Source of the DNA: Flavobacteriales bacterium
GTDB taxonomy: Bacteria > Bacteroidota > Bacteroidia > Flavobacteriales_G > JALEGO01
Reading direction: 5' to 3'
NCBI GenBank assembly: GCA_020628935.1
Contig: JAHDEG010000011.1
Coordinates: forward strand, 20,952-84,951
Length of the DNA: 64,000 nucleotides
Part shown: piece after piece, positions 49,080 through 58,958 of the stretch
Layout: each line of letters begins with the position of its first letter
Numbering within the stretch: the stretch's first letter is position 1
Made by a program: the position numbers and the translations under genes
Notes under the pieces: generated by a model
Databases searched by the model: none
Seen by the model: only the letters and a program-made list of their open reading frames with translations
What the model was told of the DNA's origin: nothing

Positions 49080-49943
49080 ATGTCGAAAGTTGAGATTAAG
49101 ACATTACTTGATGCAGGTGTACATTTCGGACACCTCAAGAGAAAGTGGCACCCAAACATGGCTCCATACATTTTTATGGAAAGAAATAATATTCATATTA
49201 TTGATCTTCATAAAACAGCCGCAAAGATTGAAGAATCTTGTGCTGCATTAAAGCAAATAGCTAAATCAGGTAAGAAAATTCTTTTCGTTGCTACAAAAAA
49301 ACAAGCCAAAGGTATTGTAGCTGAAAAAATTAAAGAAATTAACATGCCATTTGTTACTGAAAGATGGACAGGCGGTATGTTAACAAACTTTGCTACTGTT
49401 CGTAAGTCTATCAAAAAGATGGGACAAATTGACAGAATGGAAGCAGACGGTACAATGATGAACGTATCTAAAAGAGAACGTTTAATGATTTCTCGTCAAA
49501 GAGCTAAACTAGAAAGAGATTTCGGTAGTATAGCTGAGCTTACTAGAATTCCATCTGCAATATTTATAATAGATATTAAAAAAGAACACATTGCAGTTGC
49601 AGAAGCAAAAAAATTAAATATCCCAACGTTTGGTATCGTTGATACAAACTCTAACCCAAAAGAGGTTGACTTTGTTATACCAGCAAATGATGATGCTTCT
49701 AATTCAATTGAAGTAATTTTAAATCAGGTTACTAATGCAATTAAGGAAGGTTTAGCTGAAAGAAAAGCTGAAAAAGATAAGCCTGCTCCAAAAAAAGCAC
49801 CTGCTGCACCAAAAGCTGAAGCTAAAAGCGATTCTGAAGAAGAAAAGAAAGCACCAGCAAAAAAAGCCGCTCCTGGTAAAAGAACCAGAATTGCTAGCAA
49901 AGTAAGCGATAAAGCAGTTAAACCTGCAGAAGATAAAAAGTAA
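49080..49943 (+). CDS. rpsB: 30S ribosomal protein S2 with Ala/Lys/Pro-rich C-terminal extension
   Basis: LLDAGVHFGHLKRKWHPNMAPYIF; WTGGMLTNFATVRKSIKK; NIPTFGIVDTNSNP. Confidence 0.97.
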   Translation: MSKVEIKTLLDAGVHFGHLKRKWHPNMAPYIFMERNNIHIIDLHKTAAKIEESCAALKQIAKSGKKILFVATKKQAKGIVAEKIKEINMPFVTERWTGGMLTNFATVRKSIKKMGQIDRMEADGTMMNVSKRERLMISRQRAKLERDFGSIAELTRIPSAIFIIDIKKEHIAVAEAKKLNIPTFGIVDTNSNPKEVDFVIPANDDASNSIEVILNQVTNAIKEGLAERKAEKDKPAPKKAPAAPKAEAKSDSEEEKKAPAKKAAPGKRTRIASKVSDKAVKPAEDKK

Positions 49944-49963
49944 TATTTAAAAAAGTTAGTAAA

Positions 49964-50803
49964 ATGACAACTTTAAAAATAACAGCAGCTGATATAAATG
50001 CTTTAAGGAAGCAAACAGGTGCAGGAATGATGGATTGCAAGAAAGCTTTAACTGAAGCTAACGGTGATACAGAAGCAGCAATTGATTTCTTAAGAAAAAG
50101 AGGTCAAAAATTAGCTGCAAAAAGGACAGATCGCGATGCGAAAGAAGGCGTAGTTTTAGCAATGGCTAATGATACAAACAGTGAAGGAATAATTATTTGC
50201 CTTAACTGTGAAACTGACTTTGTCGCAATAAATGAAGACTTTGTATCATTTGCTCAAACAATTGCTGATAAGGCACTTGAACACAAACCAGAGTCTCTTG
50301 ATGCATTAAAGAAATTAGCTTTTGATGACAAAGTATCTATTGAAGATAAAATTTTAGAGAACATTGCTAAAATTGGCGAAAAAGTAGAGCTTTCTGGTTA
50401 TGAGAAAATAGCCTCAGAGATGGTTTATGCTTACGTTCACCCAGGTAACAAAGTTGGTTCTTTAGTAGGAGTTAACAAAAACGATGACAAAGCCAAGCAA
50501 GTTGCTAAAGATTTAGCTTTACAGGTTGTTGCTATGGCACCAATCGCTTTAGATAAAGATGGCGTTCCAGAAGACGTTATTCAAAAAGAAATTGAAATCG
50601 GAAAAGAACAAGCTAGAGCTGAAGGAAAACCAGAGCAAATTATAGAAAAAATTGCTATGGGTAAACTTAATAAGTTTTACAGTGAAACCACATTACTAAA
50701 TCAAGCTTTTATTGATGACGGTAAAAAATCTGTTAAGCAATATTTATCTGAAGTAGATAAAGACCTTAGTGTTAAAGACTTTAAAAGATTTTCATTATCA
50801 TAA
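49964..50803 (+). CDS. tsf: Translation elongation factor Ts
   Basis: INALRKQTGAGMMDCKKALTEANGDTEAAIDFLRKRG; CETDFVAIN. Confidence 0.97.
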   Translation: MTTLKITAADINALRKQTGAGMMDCKKALTEANGDTEAAIDFLRKRGQKLAAKRTDRDAKEGVVLAMANDTNSEGIIICLNCETDFVAINEDFVSFAQTIADKALEHKPESLDALKKLAFDDKVSIEDKILENIAKIGEKVELSGYEKIASEMVYAYVHPGNKVGSLVGVNKNDDKAKQVAKDLALQVVAMAPIALDKDGVPEDVIQKEIEIGKEQARAEGKPEQIIEKIAMGKLNKFYSETTLLNQAFIDDGKKSVKQYLSEVDKDLSVKDFKRFSLS

Positions 50804-50810
50804 ATTATTT

Positions 50811-50836
50811 AAGAGGGCATTAGCCCTCTTTTTTTT
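50811..50836 (+). terminator. Rho-independent terminator after tsf
   Basis: AAGAGGGC-atta-GCCCTCTT followed by T-tract. Confidence 0.95.
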
Positions 50837-50848
50837 GCCAAATTTTCT

Positions 50849-51556
50849 ATGAAATATAAAAGAATACTACTTAAGCTCAGTGGAGAAGCTCTTATTGGAG
50901 AACAAGGTTTTGGAATTGATCAAAAACTTCTAAAGCAATACGCTGAAGAAATTAGAGACGCACACAACAAAGGCGTACAAATTGCAATTGTGATTGGTGG
51001 TGGAAACATATTTAGAGGCGTTCAAGGTGAAAGTGGTGGAATTGATAGAGTTCATGGTGATTACATGGGTATGCTAGCTACAGTAATAAATAGTATGGCA
51101 ATTCAATCTGCACTTGAGCAATTAGATGTACGCACAAGACTACTTACAGCGATTAAAATGGAGCAAATTGCTGAACCATTTATACAAAGAAGAGCATTAA
51201 GACATTTACAAAAAGGAAGAGTAGTTATTTTTGGCGCAGGTACAGGTAATCCGTATTTTACTACTGATACTGCTGCATCACTTAGAGCTATTGAAATTAA
51301 AGCCGATGTTATCCTTAAAGGAACGAGAGTAGACGGAATTTACACCTCTGACCCAGAAAAAGACAAAACAGCTACAAAATACGATAGTATTTCATTCAAA
51401 GAAGTTTATAAAAAAGAGTTAAACGTAATGGATATGACTGCCTTCACATTGTGCAACGAAAACAATTTACCAATAATTGTTTTTGACATGAATAAAAAAG
51501 GTAATTTATCTAAAATAGTTGATGGTAATAAAGTCGGAACTTTGGTAGAAGTTTAA
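50849..51556 (+). CDS. pyrH: UMP kinase
   Basis: [66 protein letters not shown]. Confidence 0.97.
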   Translation: MKYKRILLKLSGEALIGEQGFGIDQKLLKQYAEEIRDAHNKGVQIAIVIGGGNIFRGVQGESGGIDRVHGDYMGMLATVINSMAIQSALEQLDVRTRLLTAIKMEQIAEPFIQRRALRHLQKGRVVIFGAGTGNPYFTTDTAASLRAIEIKADVILKGTRVDGIYTSDPEKDKTATKYDSISFKEVYKKELNVMDMTAFTLCNENNLPIIVFDMNKKGNLSKIVDGNKVGTLVEV

Positions 51557-51575
51557 TATTTTTGTCATACTTATT

Positions 51576-52139
51576 ATGGAAGAAGAAATAGATTTAATTT
51601 TAGACATGGCTGAGGAAAGTATGAAAAATGCTTACACTCACTTAGAAGAAGAACTTACCAAAATTAGAGCAGGAAAAGCAAATCCTATTCTATTAGATAG
51701 TGTTAAAGTTGAATATTACGGCAGTCAAGTACCATTAAGTCAGGTAGCAAATGTAAACAGTTTAGACCCTAGAACACTAACTGTTCAACCATGGGAAAAA
51801 GGAATGATTGAACCTATTGAAAGAGGAATTATAAACTCTAACTTAGGTTTTGCACCTCAAAATAATGGAGAATCTATTATTATAAGTATACCTGCACTAA
51901 CAGAAGATAGAAGAAAGTCTTTATGCAAGCAAGCTAGAGCTGAAGGAGAAACTGCTAAAATTAGTATTCGTAACTCGCGGAAAGAAGCTAATGACAATAT
52001 TAAAAAGTTACAAAAAGACGGATACCCAGAAGATGGTGCCAAAATAGCCGAAGAAAACGTTCAAAAACAAACCGATGCATTTATTAAAAATATTGATGCC
52101 TTGGTAGTTAAAAAAGAATCAGATATTATGACCATATAA
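51576..52139 (+). CDS. frr: Ribosome recycling factor
   Basis: LTKIRAGKANPILLDSVKVEYYGSQVPLSQVANV; PALTEDRRKSLCKQARAEGE. Confidence 0.97.
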   Translation: MEEEIDLILDMAEESMKNAYTHLEEELTKIRAGKANPILLDSVKVEYYGSQVPLSQVANVNSLDPRTLTVQPWEKGMIEPIERGIINSNLGFAPQNNGESIIISIPALTEDRRKSLCKQARAEGETAKISIRNSRKEANDNIKKLQKDGYPEDGAKIAEENVQKQTDAFIKNIDALVVKKESDIMTI

Positions 52140-52160
52140 TCAGCGCTGCTGATTATATGG
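52132..52160. repeat. Perfect inverted repeat overlapping the frr stop codon
   Basis: CCATATAATCAGC-gct-GCTGATTATATGG (13-bp arms). Confidence 0.85.
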
Positions 52161-52180
52161 CGAAATACAGCTTAACCTCC

Positions 52181-54595
52181 CTAAAATTTAACTCTTAGCG
52201 TTATAGATATATTTCTTCCGGGTGCATGTATGCCCGAAGCAAAAACCCTGTAACTGTAATCCAATAAGTTATCTATATTCAATTGGACATTAAAATGTTC
52301 AGTTACATGGTACGAAGAACGTAAATTTAACGTGTACCAAGCCGGTGTACCAAAAGGAGTAGCCTTAGAAAAATTATCCTCCCCAAATAAATTATAATCT
52401 TTCACTCGTTTCCAACCATTGTACATTACAAAAAACGACCCTTCAAATTTATTCTTAGTAAAATCAAGCGAGGTTTTTCCAAATACCGGAGGAATATGAT
52501 CTAAAGGATAATCCGTAGTATCTGTTTCAATCCTTCCAAAAGTATAATTATAAGTAGAAGAAAGCGTTACGAATTTAGAAAGTGGCAAAAGAATACTAGC
52601 ACTAGTACCGTAAATATAGGCCTGTTTTGCATTTCCACTCGTAACAACTTGGCTTAACTGCCCATCATAAAACAAAGAATCTTGACCTTCAAATTGTGAA
52701 TTGATTGTCGTAATAGCATCTAAATAACGCGTATAATATCCTACCCACTCAATAACGCCTCCATTATTAAACGATTTATTTACGCTTAATTCTGCATTAT
52801 AAGTGTATTCTGGTTTAAGATTAGAATTAGGAATAATAACTGTTCCGGCAACAGATTCAAAAACTTTAGCTAAGTCGTCAATATTAGGGGCCCTGAAGCC
52901 AGATGAAAGTAATAGCGAATACTTAAAACTATTGTTCGTATTATACGTTAGCCCTAAGTTACCGTTAAGCGCTCTATTTAGCTGACTAATATTATTTTGC
53001 AAGTATGGAAACAAATTTTGATTGGTAATTAAAGCTTGTGCATTTACAACACTAAACCTAAAACCGTCAGATAATACCAAATTATCATTAATGCGATACT
53101 TGTGAGTAGCGTACCCAGAGAAAGTATTGTATTCAGAGCCACCATCAGGGTATCTGGTATCAATAATGGAGTGGTCACCTGAACTAATATTAATACCATT
53201 AGCAATCGATTTAACATTATTATAAATTCCTTCTACACCGTAATTTAAAGTGTGAGCCGCAATAGTTTTCTTAAAATCAACATTTAAAGAAGCTATATTT
53301 AATTGCTCCACCCTACTGTTTAAAACATCTGATTTGTAGCTGCGGTTGTGCCTGCTTTCTTCAATATTTTGGTAAGCTGCTATAACTTTAAATTGGTCGT
53401 ACAGTTTTGTCTTGTTATTATTCGCAAATAGGTAACTGGTTAACAACCTATTTTGTGGCCCATAATACCATTCACTAAAACGAGGCAAACCAGATCTTAC
53501 TTGAGATAAACGATCATACCGAGGTACGTTAGAGGAGGTAGAATATTGAACATTTAAAATATGATCAATATTTTGAGAGGGCTTATAGAGTACTTTCTGT
53601 AAAAAATCATATTGGCTATACCCTGATCGCTTTTGAATATTAATATTAGAATTAGGTATAATAGAATCTACTCCATTCACACGATCAACAACAAAGGTAG
53701 ATTTGCCCCAATCTCCATAAAACGGATTACGAACATTGCCTTGTCGTAAATCATCATAATTAGATGCTGTTATACTCGTTAAAGAAGCCCATTTTTTGTT
53801 GCCAAAATTAAAGTTTAAGTGAGCGTTTGTACCGTTATTTGCAGAACTATATCTCACATAAGATTCACCTAAAAACTGTAAACTATCAGTAAGCGAAAGC
53901 ATCGGTTTTCGGGTTGTAAAATGCATTACTCCACCCAGTGCGTCACTACCGTAAATTACTGACCCGGCACCAAATAGTATTTCAACATTATCCATAACGG
54001 AATTATCTAGCGTAATAACGTTTTGTAAGTGTCCACCTCTGTAAATAGCGTTATTCATACGAACACCATCAATAACAATAAGTACTTTATTCGCTTCAAA
54101 CCCTCTAATTATAGGACTGCCTCCACCCTGTTGGCTTTTTTGCACCAACACACTACCCGACTGCTGAAGTAAATCGGCAGGAGTTTGCGCATTACTTTGC
54201 TCAATTTCTTTACGACTAATTTTCTCTATTTTATGAGGAACTTCTTGGCTATTTTCTTCGAAACGAGAGCTTGAAATTGTAACAGAAGTTAAGTTATATG
54301 AATACTTTTGGAGGTAAATGACTGTATCCTTACTTATCTTTTTTCCGGGAGGATGATTAAAAATTTTGTAGCCTACATGATTAATATAAAAACCTTCTTG
54401 AGTTTTAAAGGAAGACAAACTTGCTTTACCCTCGTAATTAGTTGTTGTAAAAAAACCATTTTTTTGATTTACAACTTCTGCACCTGCAATAGGCATTAAA
54501 CCACTTTTACTTAAAACTTGTATTGTTTGCGCATTGCTATAAAATGAGAGTAAAAAAATGAAAATTAAGGTGTAAAAAAATTTACGTATTTGCAT
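52181..54595 (-). CDS. TonB-dependent receptor with carboxypeptidase-like N-terminal domain
   Basis: Signal peptide; PHKIEKISRKEIEQSNAQTPADLLQQSGSVLVQKSQQGGGSPIIRGFEANKVLIVIDGVRMNNAIYRGG; plug and beta-barrel features, C-terminal ISITLRVKF. Confidence 0.95.
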   Translation of the reverse strand: MQIRKFFYTLIFIFLLSFYSNAQTIQVLSKSGLMPIAGAEVVNQKNGFFTTTNYEGKASLSSFKTQEGFYINHVGYKIFNHPPGKKISKDTVIYLQKYSYNLTSVTISSSRFEENSQEVPHKIEKISRKEIEQSNAQTPADLLQQSGSVLVQKSQQGGGSPIIRGFEANKVLIVIDGVRMNNAIYRGGHLQNVITLDNSVMDNVEILFGAGSVIYGSDALGGVMHFTTRKPMLSLTDSLQFLGESYVRYSSANNGTNAHLNFNFGNKKWASLTSITASNYDDLRQGNVRNPFYGDWGKSTFVVDRVNGVDSIIPNSNINIQKRSGYSQYDFLQKVLYKPSQNIDHILNVQYSTSSNVPRYDRLSQVRSGLPRFSEWYYGPQNRLLTSYLFANNNKTKLYDQFKVIAAYQNIEESRHNRSYKSDVLNSRVEQLNIASLNVDFKKTIAAHTLNYGVEGIYNNVKSIANGINISSGDHSIIDTRYPDGGSEYNTFSGYATHKYRINDNLVLSDGFRFSVVNAQALITNQNLFPYLQNNISQLNRALNGNLGLTYNTNNSFKYSLLLSSGFRAPNIDDLAKVFESVAGTVIIPNSNLKPEYTYNAELSVNKSFNNGGVIEWVGYYTRYLDAITTINSQFEGQDSLFYDGQLSQVVTSGNAKQAYIYGTSASILLPLSKFVTLSSTYNYTFGRIETDTTDYPLDHIPPVFGKTSLDFTKNKFEGSFFVMYNGWKRVKDYNLFGEDNFSKATPFGTPAWYTLNLRSSYHVTEHFNVQLNIDNLLDYSYRVFASGIHAPGRNISITLRVKF

Positions 54596-54704
54596 ATTGC
54601 TAATGTCTTATTAGAATGCAAAAATACAGCAAATTTCATTCCGAAAACAGATGATTATAGCAGCCATATTTTAATCCTTCAGAATAAAAATAAACTTGAA
54701 TGAA

Positions 54705-57315
54705 TTAGTCTTCAACTACAAAGCGTTTCACAAATGTAGTTTTATTATTTTGGAGGATTTTGAACCAATAAATTCCAGAGTTTAGATTAAAATCGATTGA
54801 AGGGTTAGAGTTTACTCCCTTTTTAACCATCCTACCAGTTACATCTACAATTTCATAATTAAAAGTCTCACCGGTTAATCCGCTTATATTAATGATTCCT
54901 TTTGAAGGATTCGGATATAAACTTATAGTATTGTTGGAAACAGAGTTATTGTTATTGAAAACTAGAAAATCGGTCAAATTTAACGTCCAAATACCTCTAC
55001 CAAAAGTTGCGGCATATAAAATATTATCTTGAGCAAAATAATCTAAGTCACTTACAATTACATTGGGTAATCCTGAGCCTAAAACTGACCAGTTTAGCTC
55101 ACCTACTTCTTTATAAAAAACTCCAATATCTGTACCCACAAAAAGCTTACTTGATTCTGTACCATTAACCTGAGTAATGCAGTTTGAGGGGATGTTAGGC
55201 AGGTCGGCAGAAATATTGATCCAAGTTGTTCCGGCATCTGTACTTTCGTATATTTTTTCTCCATCTATAAATCCTCCCAAAGTAATAAAAACATGGTTTT
55301 CATCTAATTTATCAGTCTCAATAGCAGTTATGAAAAGTTCACTAGGTATACCAGAAGTTATATTTAACCATGTTGAACCACCATTTTTTGTGACCCACAT
55401 TTCAGAATTATCGCCAGTTGATTGCCATAAACGTTTAGCTACGTAAATATAATTCGTATTTGACTCCGCTACTTTCATCGCAGATGAAAGTAGCGGACCA
55501 CCAAAAGTAGGTGAACTAGGAAATGAGCTTATTGTTTGCCAGCTACTACCAAAATCAGTTGACTTAGATATATCTCCATGAGCTGCATAAAGAGTATTTC
55601 TATTTACCGGATCAATTAAAAATGGACTTGTCCATTCGCCATTATCATTAATTATTTCTGAAATTGAAACTCCTTCATCAAAACTCTTAAAAAAACGCCC
55701 ATACTGTGCCGAACCATAAATTACATTAGGTACAACCGGGTCTATAGCACAATCCATACCATCACCACCAAAGGTATTCCGCCAGCTTGTTCCATTAAAA
55801 TAAAAAGTAGAATTATCTTGTGCTCCAGCAATTACATAATTAGGATTGTTTTTACTTGTGCCTATTCTGTAGAAACTAGTTATATTCATGCCATTACTTA
55901 AGTTTTCCCAATTAGTTGTCCAGAAAATAGAAGATCCTGAAGGAATAATATCAATATTTGAGGTTCTATAAATTCCACCATCATTACACAAGTAATATTG
56001 CTTTGTAATTGGATGAATCTTTAATTGGTGCTGATCTGCATGAACGCTTTCTCCATAGGTGTACAACCAATAAGAAACTCTCCCCCAGTTTGTTCCTCCA
56101 TCTGTGCTTCCCCAAAGGTTTACACCACCCACATAAATTGTTTCAGGGTCATCTTTATCCACAACAATAGATAAGTCATACGTGCCTTGACCAGAAGTTC
56201 CCGATCCGTTAATATTACCACTTAACACATTTGGCGAAGTAGATTTTAAAGACCAGGTTTGACCAGCATCAGTAGATTGATATAATCCTCCAAATCCCCT
56301 ATTTAAATTACAGGCAATCGCATAAATGTAATTAGAATCTGAGGTAGATAAGGCTAATTCTACCCGCTGAACTCCAACTGGTGGTATTCCGGTGTTCAAA
56401 ACGGTCCATGTGTTTCCAAAATCGGTGCTTTTCATAATTGTAGCAGAACCGTCATTAAGTTTTTGTACATATCCTGAAGAAGCGTATAGAATATTTTCAT
56501 CAAATGTACTTTGCTCAATATCCCACATTAAACTATCCAATATCAAATTCCAATTATCTCCTGCATCAAATGATTTATAAATGCCTGAAGTACCCACCGC
56601 AACAAGTTCTGATTCATTTTGGTCGCTAATAAATACTCGTCTAATTAATGATCCATCAAAATCTGTATTTTCGAAAGATAGACCTGTTGGTTCCCAATCT
56701 ATTCCTCCATTATTGGTTTTAAAAACGCCCATTCCATAGTGGGTGTTTCTTTTTCTATCATCTGTATCTAAAGCTACCCCTATGTATGCGTAGTCTCCTA
56801 AACATATATACATATTATCGGGGTTTGACTTGTTAATGGCAATATCGCTTATTCTTAAGGTGGGTAATTGTTCTGAAATAGGCATCCAAGAACTTCCGTT
56901 ATTAGTCGTTTTCCAAACCCCACCCTGAGAAGCACCTATAAAAAATGTATTGGAATCTAAAGGATGAAAGGCTACACAATTTATTCGTCCTATTCCTTCA
57001 TTGTAAGGAGGATTTGGAAATTCAGGCAAGCTAAATGGTCCGAAAGGAACCCACTCTAAAGAATTTGTTTTAGCTGAACGGTTACCGTTACTTTTAAGAT
57101 GGTTGTTTACTTCATTATAGTAGGATTGCATATTTGGGAAGTCGCCTTTCGAACTTACTCGCTTTGCATTAAAATTCTCCCATCGTTTAAGCCACGTTGG
57201 AGTTGTTTCATTTTTTTTTAATTTGCTTTTGCACTTCAATAAATGAAGATGTTTTTTGGGAAAAACTGCTTGAAAAGTTGCTTAAAAGGATAGCTAAGAC
57301 TATAACTACACGCAT
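54705..57315 (-). pseudogene. T9SS type A sorted BNR/Vps10-like repeat protein; frameshifted at an A9 run near the N-terminus (57211..57219)
   Basis: ORF 54705..57239 has repeated ASP-box-like motifs (VWKTTNNGSSW, VFKTNNGGIDW, LYQSTDAGQTW) and C-terminal SLYPNPSKGIINISG...; lacks a signal peptide, which is encoded just upstream in another frame (MRVVIVLAILLSNFSSSFSQKTSSFIEVQKQIKKK*). Confidence 0.85.
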
Positions 57316-57384
57316 ATTTAAAAGGATTTAAACTAAAATAGGTTAAAATTTTACAGGATAATAACTAGTTACTAAATGATTCGT

Positions 57385-57392
57385 TACTTTTG
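57385..57392 (+). promoter_or_regulatory. Putative -7 element (TACTTTTG) upstream of tmRNA
   Basis: TAnnTTTG consensus 72 nt upstream of the mature tmRNA 5' end. Confidence 0.45.
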
Positions 57393-57463
57393 TAGTATTA
57401 GTTTAGGGTTTAGGCATGTATTTTTCATACACAAATCCTTAAGCTAATGTTCTTTGATGTAAT

Positions 57464-57863
57464 GGGGCCGACTGGTTTTGACTGCTTGATGACTGGATAT
57501 GGGTAAGCATGTCGAGCGTTGAATTTTTGCTCGTTAATAACAATTTTCAAGCCTTCAAATGGCGAAACAAACTATGCACTTGCTGCTTAATAAACCAAGT
57601 TTATTGGCTTAATTCACGCGTGAAGACAGTAGCGCTGAACAAGTATCTCGAGAAAGTATCGTCTATTTATTTTCTCTTATGAGGTATCATAACAATAGAA
57701 CCGCTTAAGTGATTGTCTTTTGCACTTAAGTTAAATGAAAAAAGTCTAAGGTTTTTGTTGGATGTCTTTAACCTGCAAAAACTCGAAAATTAAAATAAGA
57801 CTAAGCATGTAGAAGACGTATGCTTTCCAAGTTTGGACGAGGGTTCGAATCCCTCCGGCTCCA
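57464..57863 (+). ncRNA. ssrA: Transfer-messenger RNA (tmRNA)
   Basis: 5' GGGGCCGACTGGTTTTGAC pairs with 3' CGGCTCC; T-arm GAGGGTTCGAATCCCTC; tag ORF GGC GAA ACA AAC TAT GCA CTT GCT GCT TAA (GETNYALAA*). Confidence 0.97.
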
Positions 57864-57868
57864 CTACT

Positions 57869-57908
57869 AAAATCCCAAATATTTGGTTATCAAGTTTTGG
57901 GATTTTTT
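57869..57908 (+). terminator. Terminator after tmRNA
   Basis: AAAATCCCAAA...TTTTGGGATTTTTT. Confidence 0.82.
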
Positions 57909-58109
57909 GTTCCATTAAATTATATACTTTTCTTACACTTTCATTTTTTTAATTCGTTAAAAAACACTTACCAACGACTCTATCGTTTTAGGTTTGATGG
58001 AACATAATACTAATTACTATACTTTACTTTAAAAGTGAAATCTATTTTTCTACTTAGTTAACTGTAACCTTTTCCTTAAAAGTGAATTATACCGAGACCT
58101 TTTCATGGT

Positions 58110-58147
58110 GTTAAAAAGAACTAATCAATTGATTAATTCTTTTTAAC
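58110..58147. repeat. 38-bp near-perfect palindrome in intergenic region
   Basis: GTTAAAAAGAACTAATCAATTGATTAATTCTTTTTAAC, one mismatched pair. Confidence 0.85.
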
Positions 58148-58337
58148 AAACTAGAAACTAAAGACTGGTGTAACCTTTTTATGGGTCGATGTAATATACG
58201 TTTAGAAATATTCAATTTTGAAGCATTACGCAAGTTTTTCTGTGAGAGTTGTAGGTAAATTTTATTAATATAATTCTCATACACTCATATATTCAAATCG
58301 AATAATGTTAAAGAAATTGCTGTAAAAAAATATTAAA

Positions 58338-58643
58338 CTACACCACTTCACCATCCCAAGTCATCATCCCTCCAATTAAATTAAACGTATTAAAGCCCAT
58401 TGGCTGCATAATTGAACATGCCTGTCCACTTCTATTACCACTTCGGCAATAAATATAATAGGTCTTTGATTTATCGAGTTTGTTTACTCCATCCATAAAT
58501 GCAGCACTATCAAGAAAATCTAATGGAATCGCATTTTTTTGCATTCCTTCGTTTTGCTCTGCAACTGTTCTTACATCAAGTATTACTGCATTATCATCTA
58601 CACTTAACTTTTGCTTCCAATCTTCTTTAGTTATATGTTCCAT
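58338..58643 (-). CDS. Single-domain rhodanese
   Basis: AVILDVRTVAEQNEG...YYIYCRSGNRSGQACSIMQPMGFNTFNLIGGMMTWDGEVV. Confidence 0.92.
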   Translation of the reverse strand: MEHITKEDWKQKLSVDDNAVILDVRTVAEQNEGMQKNAIPLDFLDSAAFMDGVNKLDKSKTYYIYCRSGNRSGQACSIMQPMGFNTFNLIGGMMTWDGEVV

Positions 58644-58646
58644 TTT

Positions 58647-58949
58647 TCATTTTTTTATGTTTTGCCATGCTCCTGCATTATAGGCTTTAATATTATTTTT
58701 GGTTAAAATACTTTTCGCGCTTTGTGCTCTAATTCCTGACTTACAAACCAGAACAACAGTTTTATCTTTTAACTTCTCTACATTACTTGAAAGAGTTTGA
58801 AGAGGATAGTTTTCACTCCCTTGCACATGACCCGAATTAAATTCACTTGGCGAGCGAACATCAACTATTATTGCGCCATTATTGATTAACTCATTATAAT
58901 CTACCTTTTCACCAAATATAGCTGTTCTTAATTTTTCAATAAATCCCAT
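58647..58949 (-). CDS. Single-domain rhodanese (PspE-like)
   Basis: AIIVDVRSPSEFNSGHVQGSENYPLQTL...VVLVCKSGIRAQSAKSILTKNNIKAYNAGAWQNI. Confidence 0.92.
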   Translation of the reverse strand: MGFIEKLRTAIFGEKVDYNELINNGAIIVDVRSPSEFNSGHVQGSENYPLQTLSSNVEKLKDKTVVLVCKSGIRAQSAKSILTKNNIKAYNAGAWQNIKK

Positions 58950-58958
58950 ATTAATATT

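Noticed and set aside
48399-49414. ORFs 48399..48647 (-), 49009..49251 (+) and 49208..49414 (-) in the ribosomal protein cluster
   Set aside because: Overlap rplM, rpsI and rpsB in other frames; not plausible genes.
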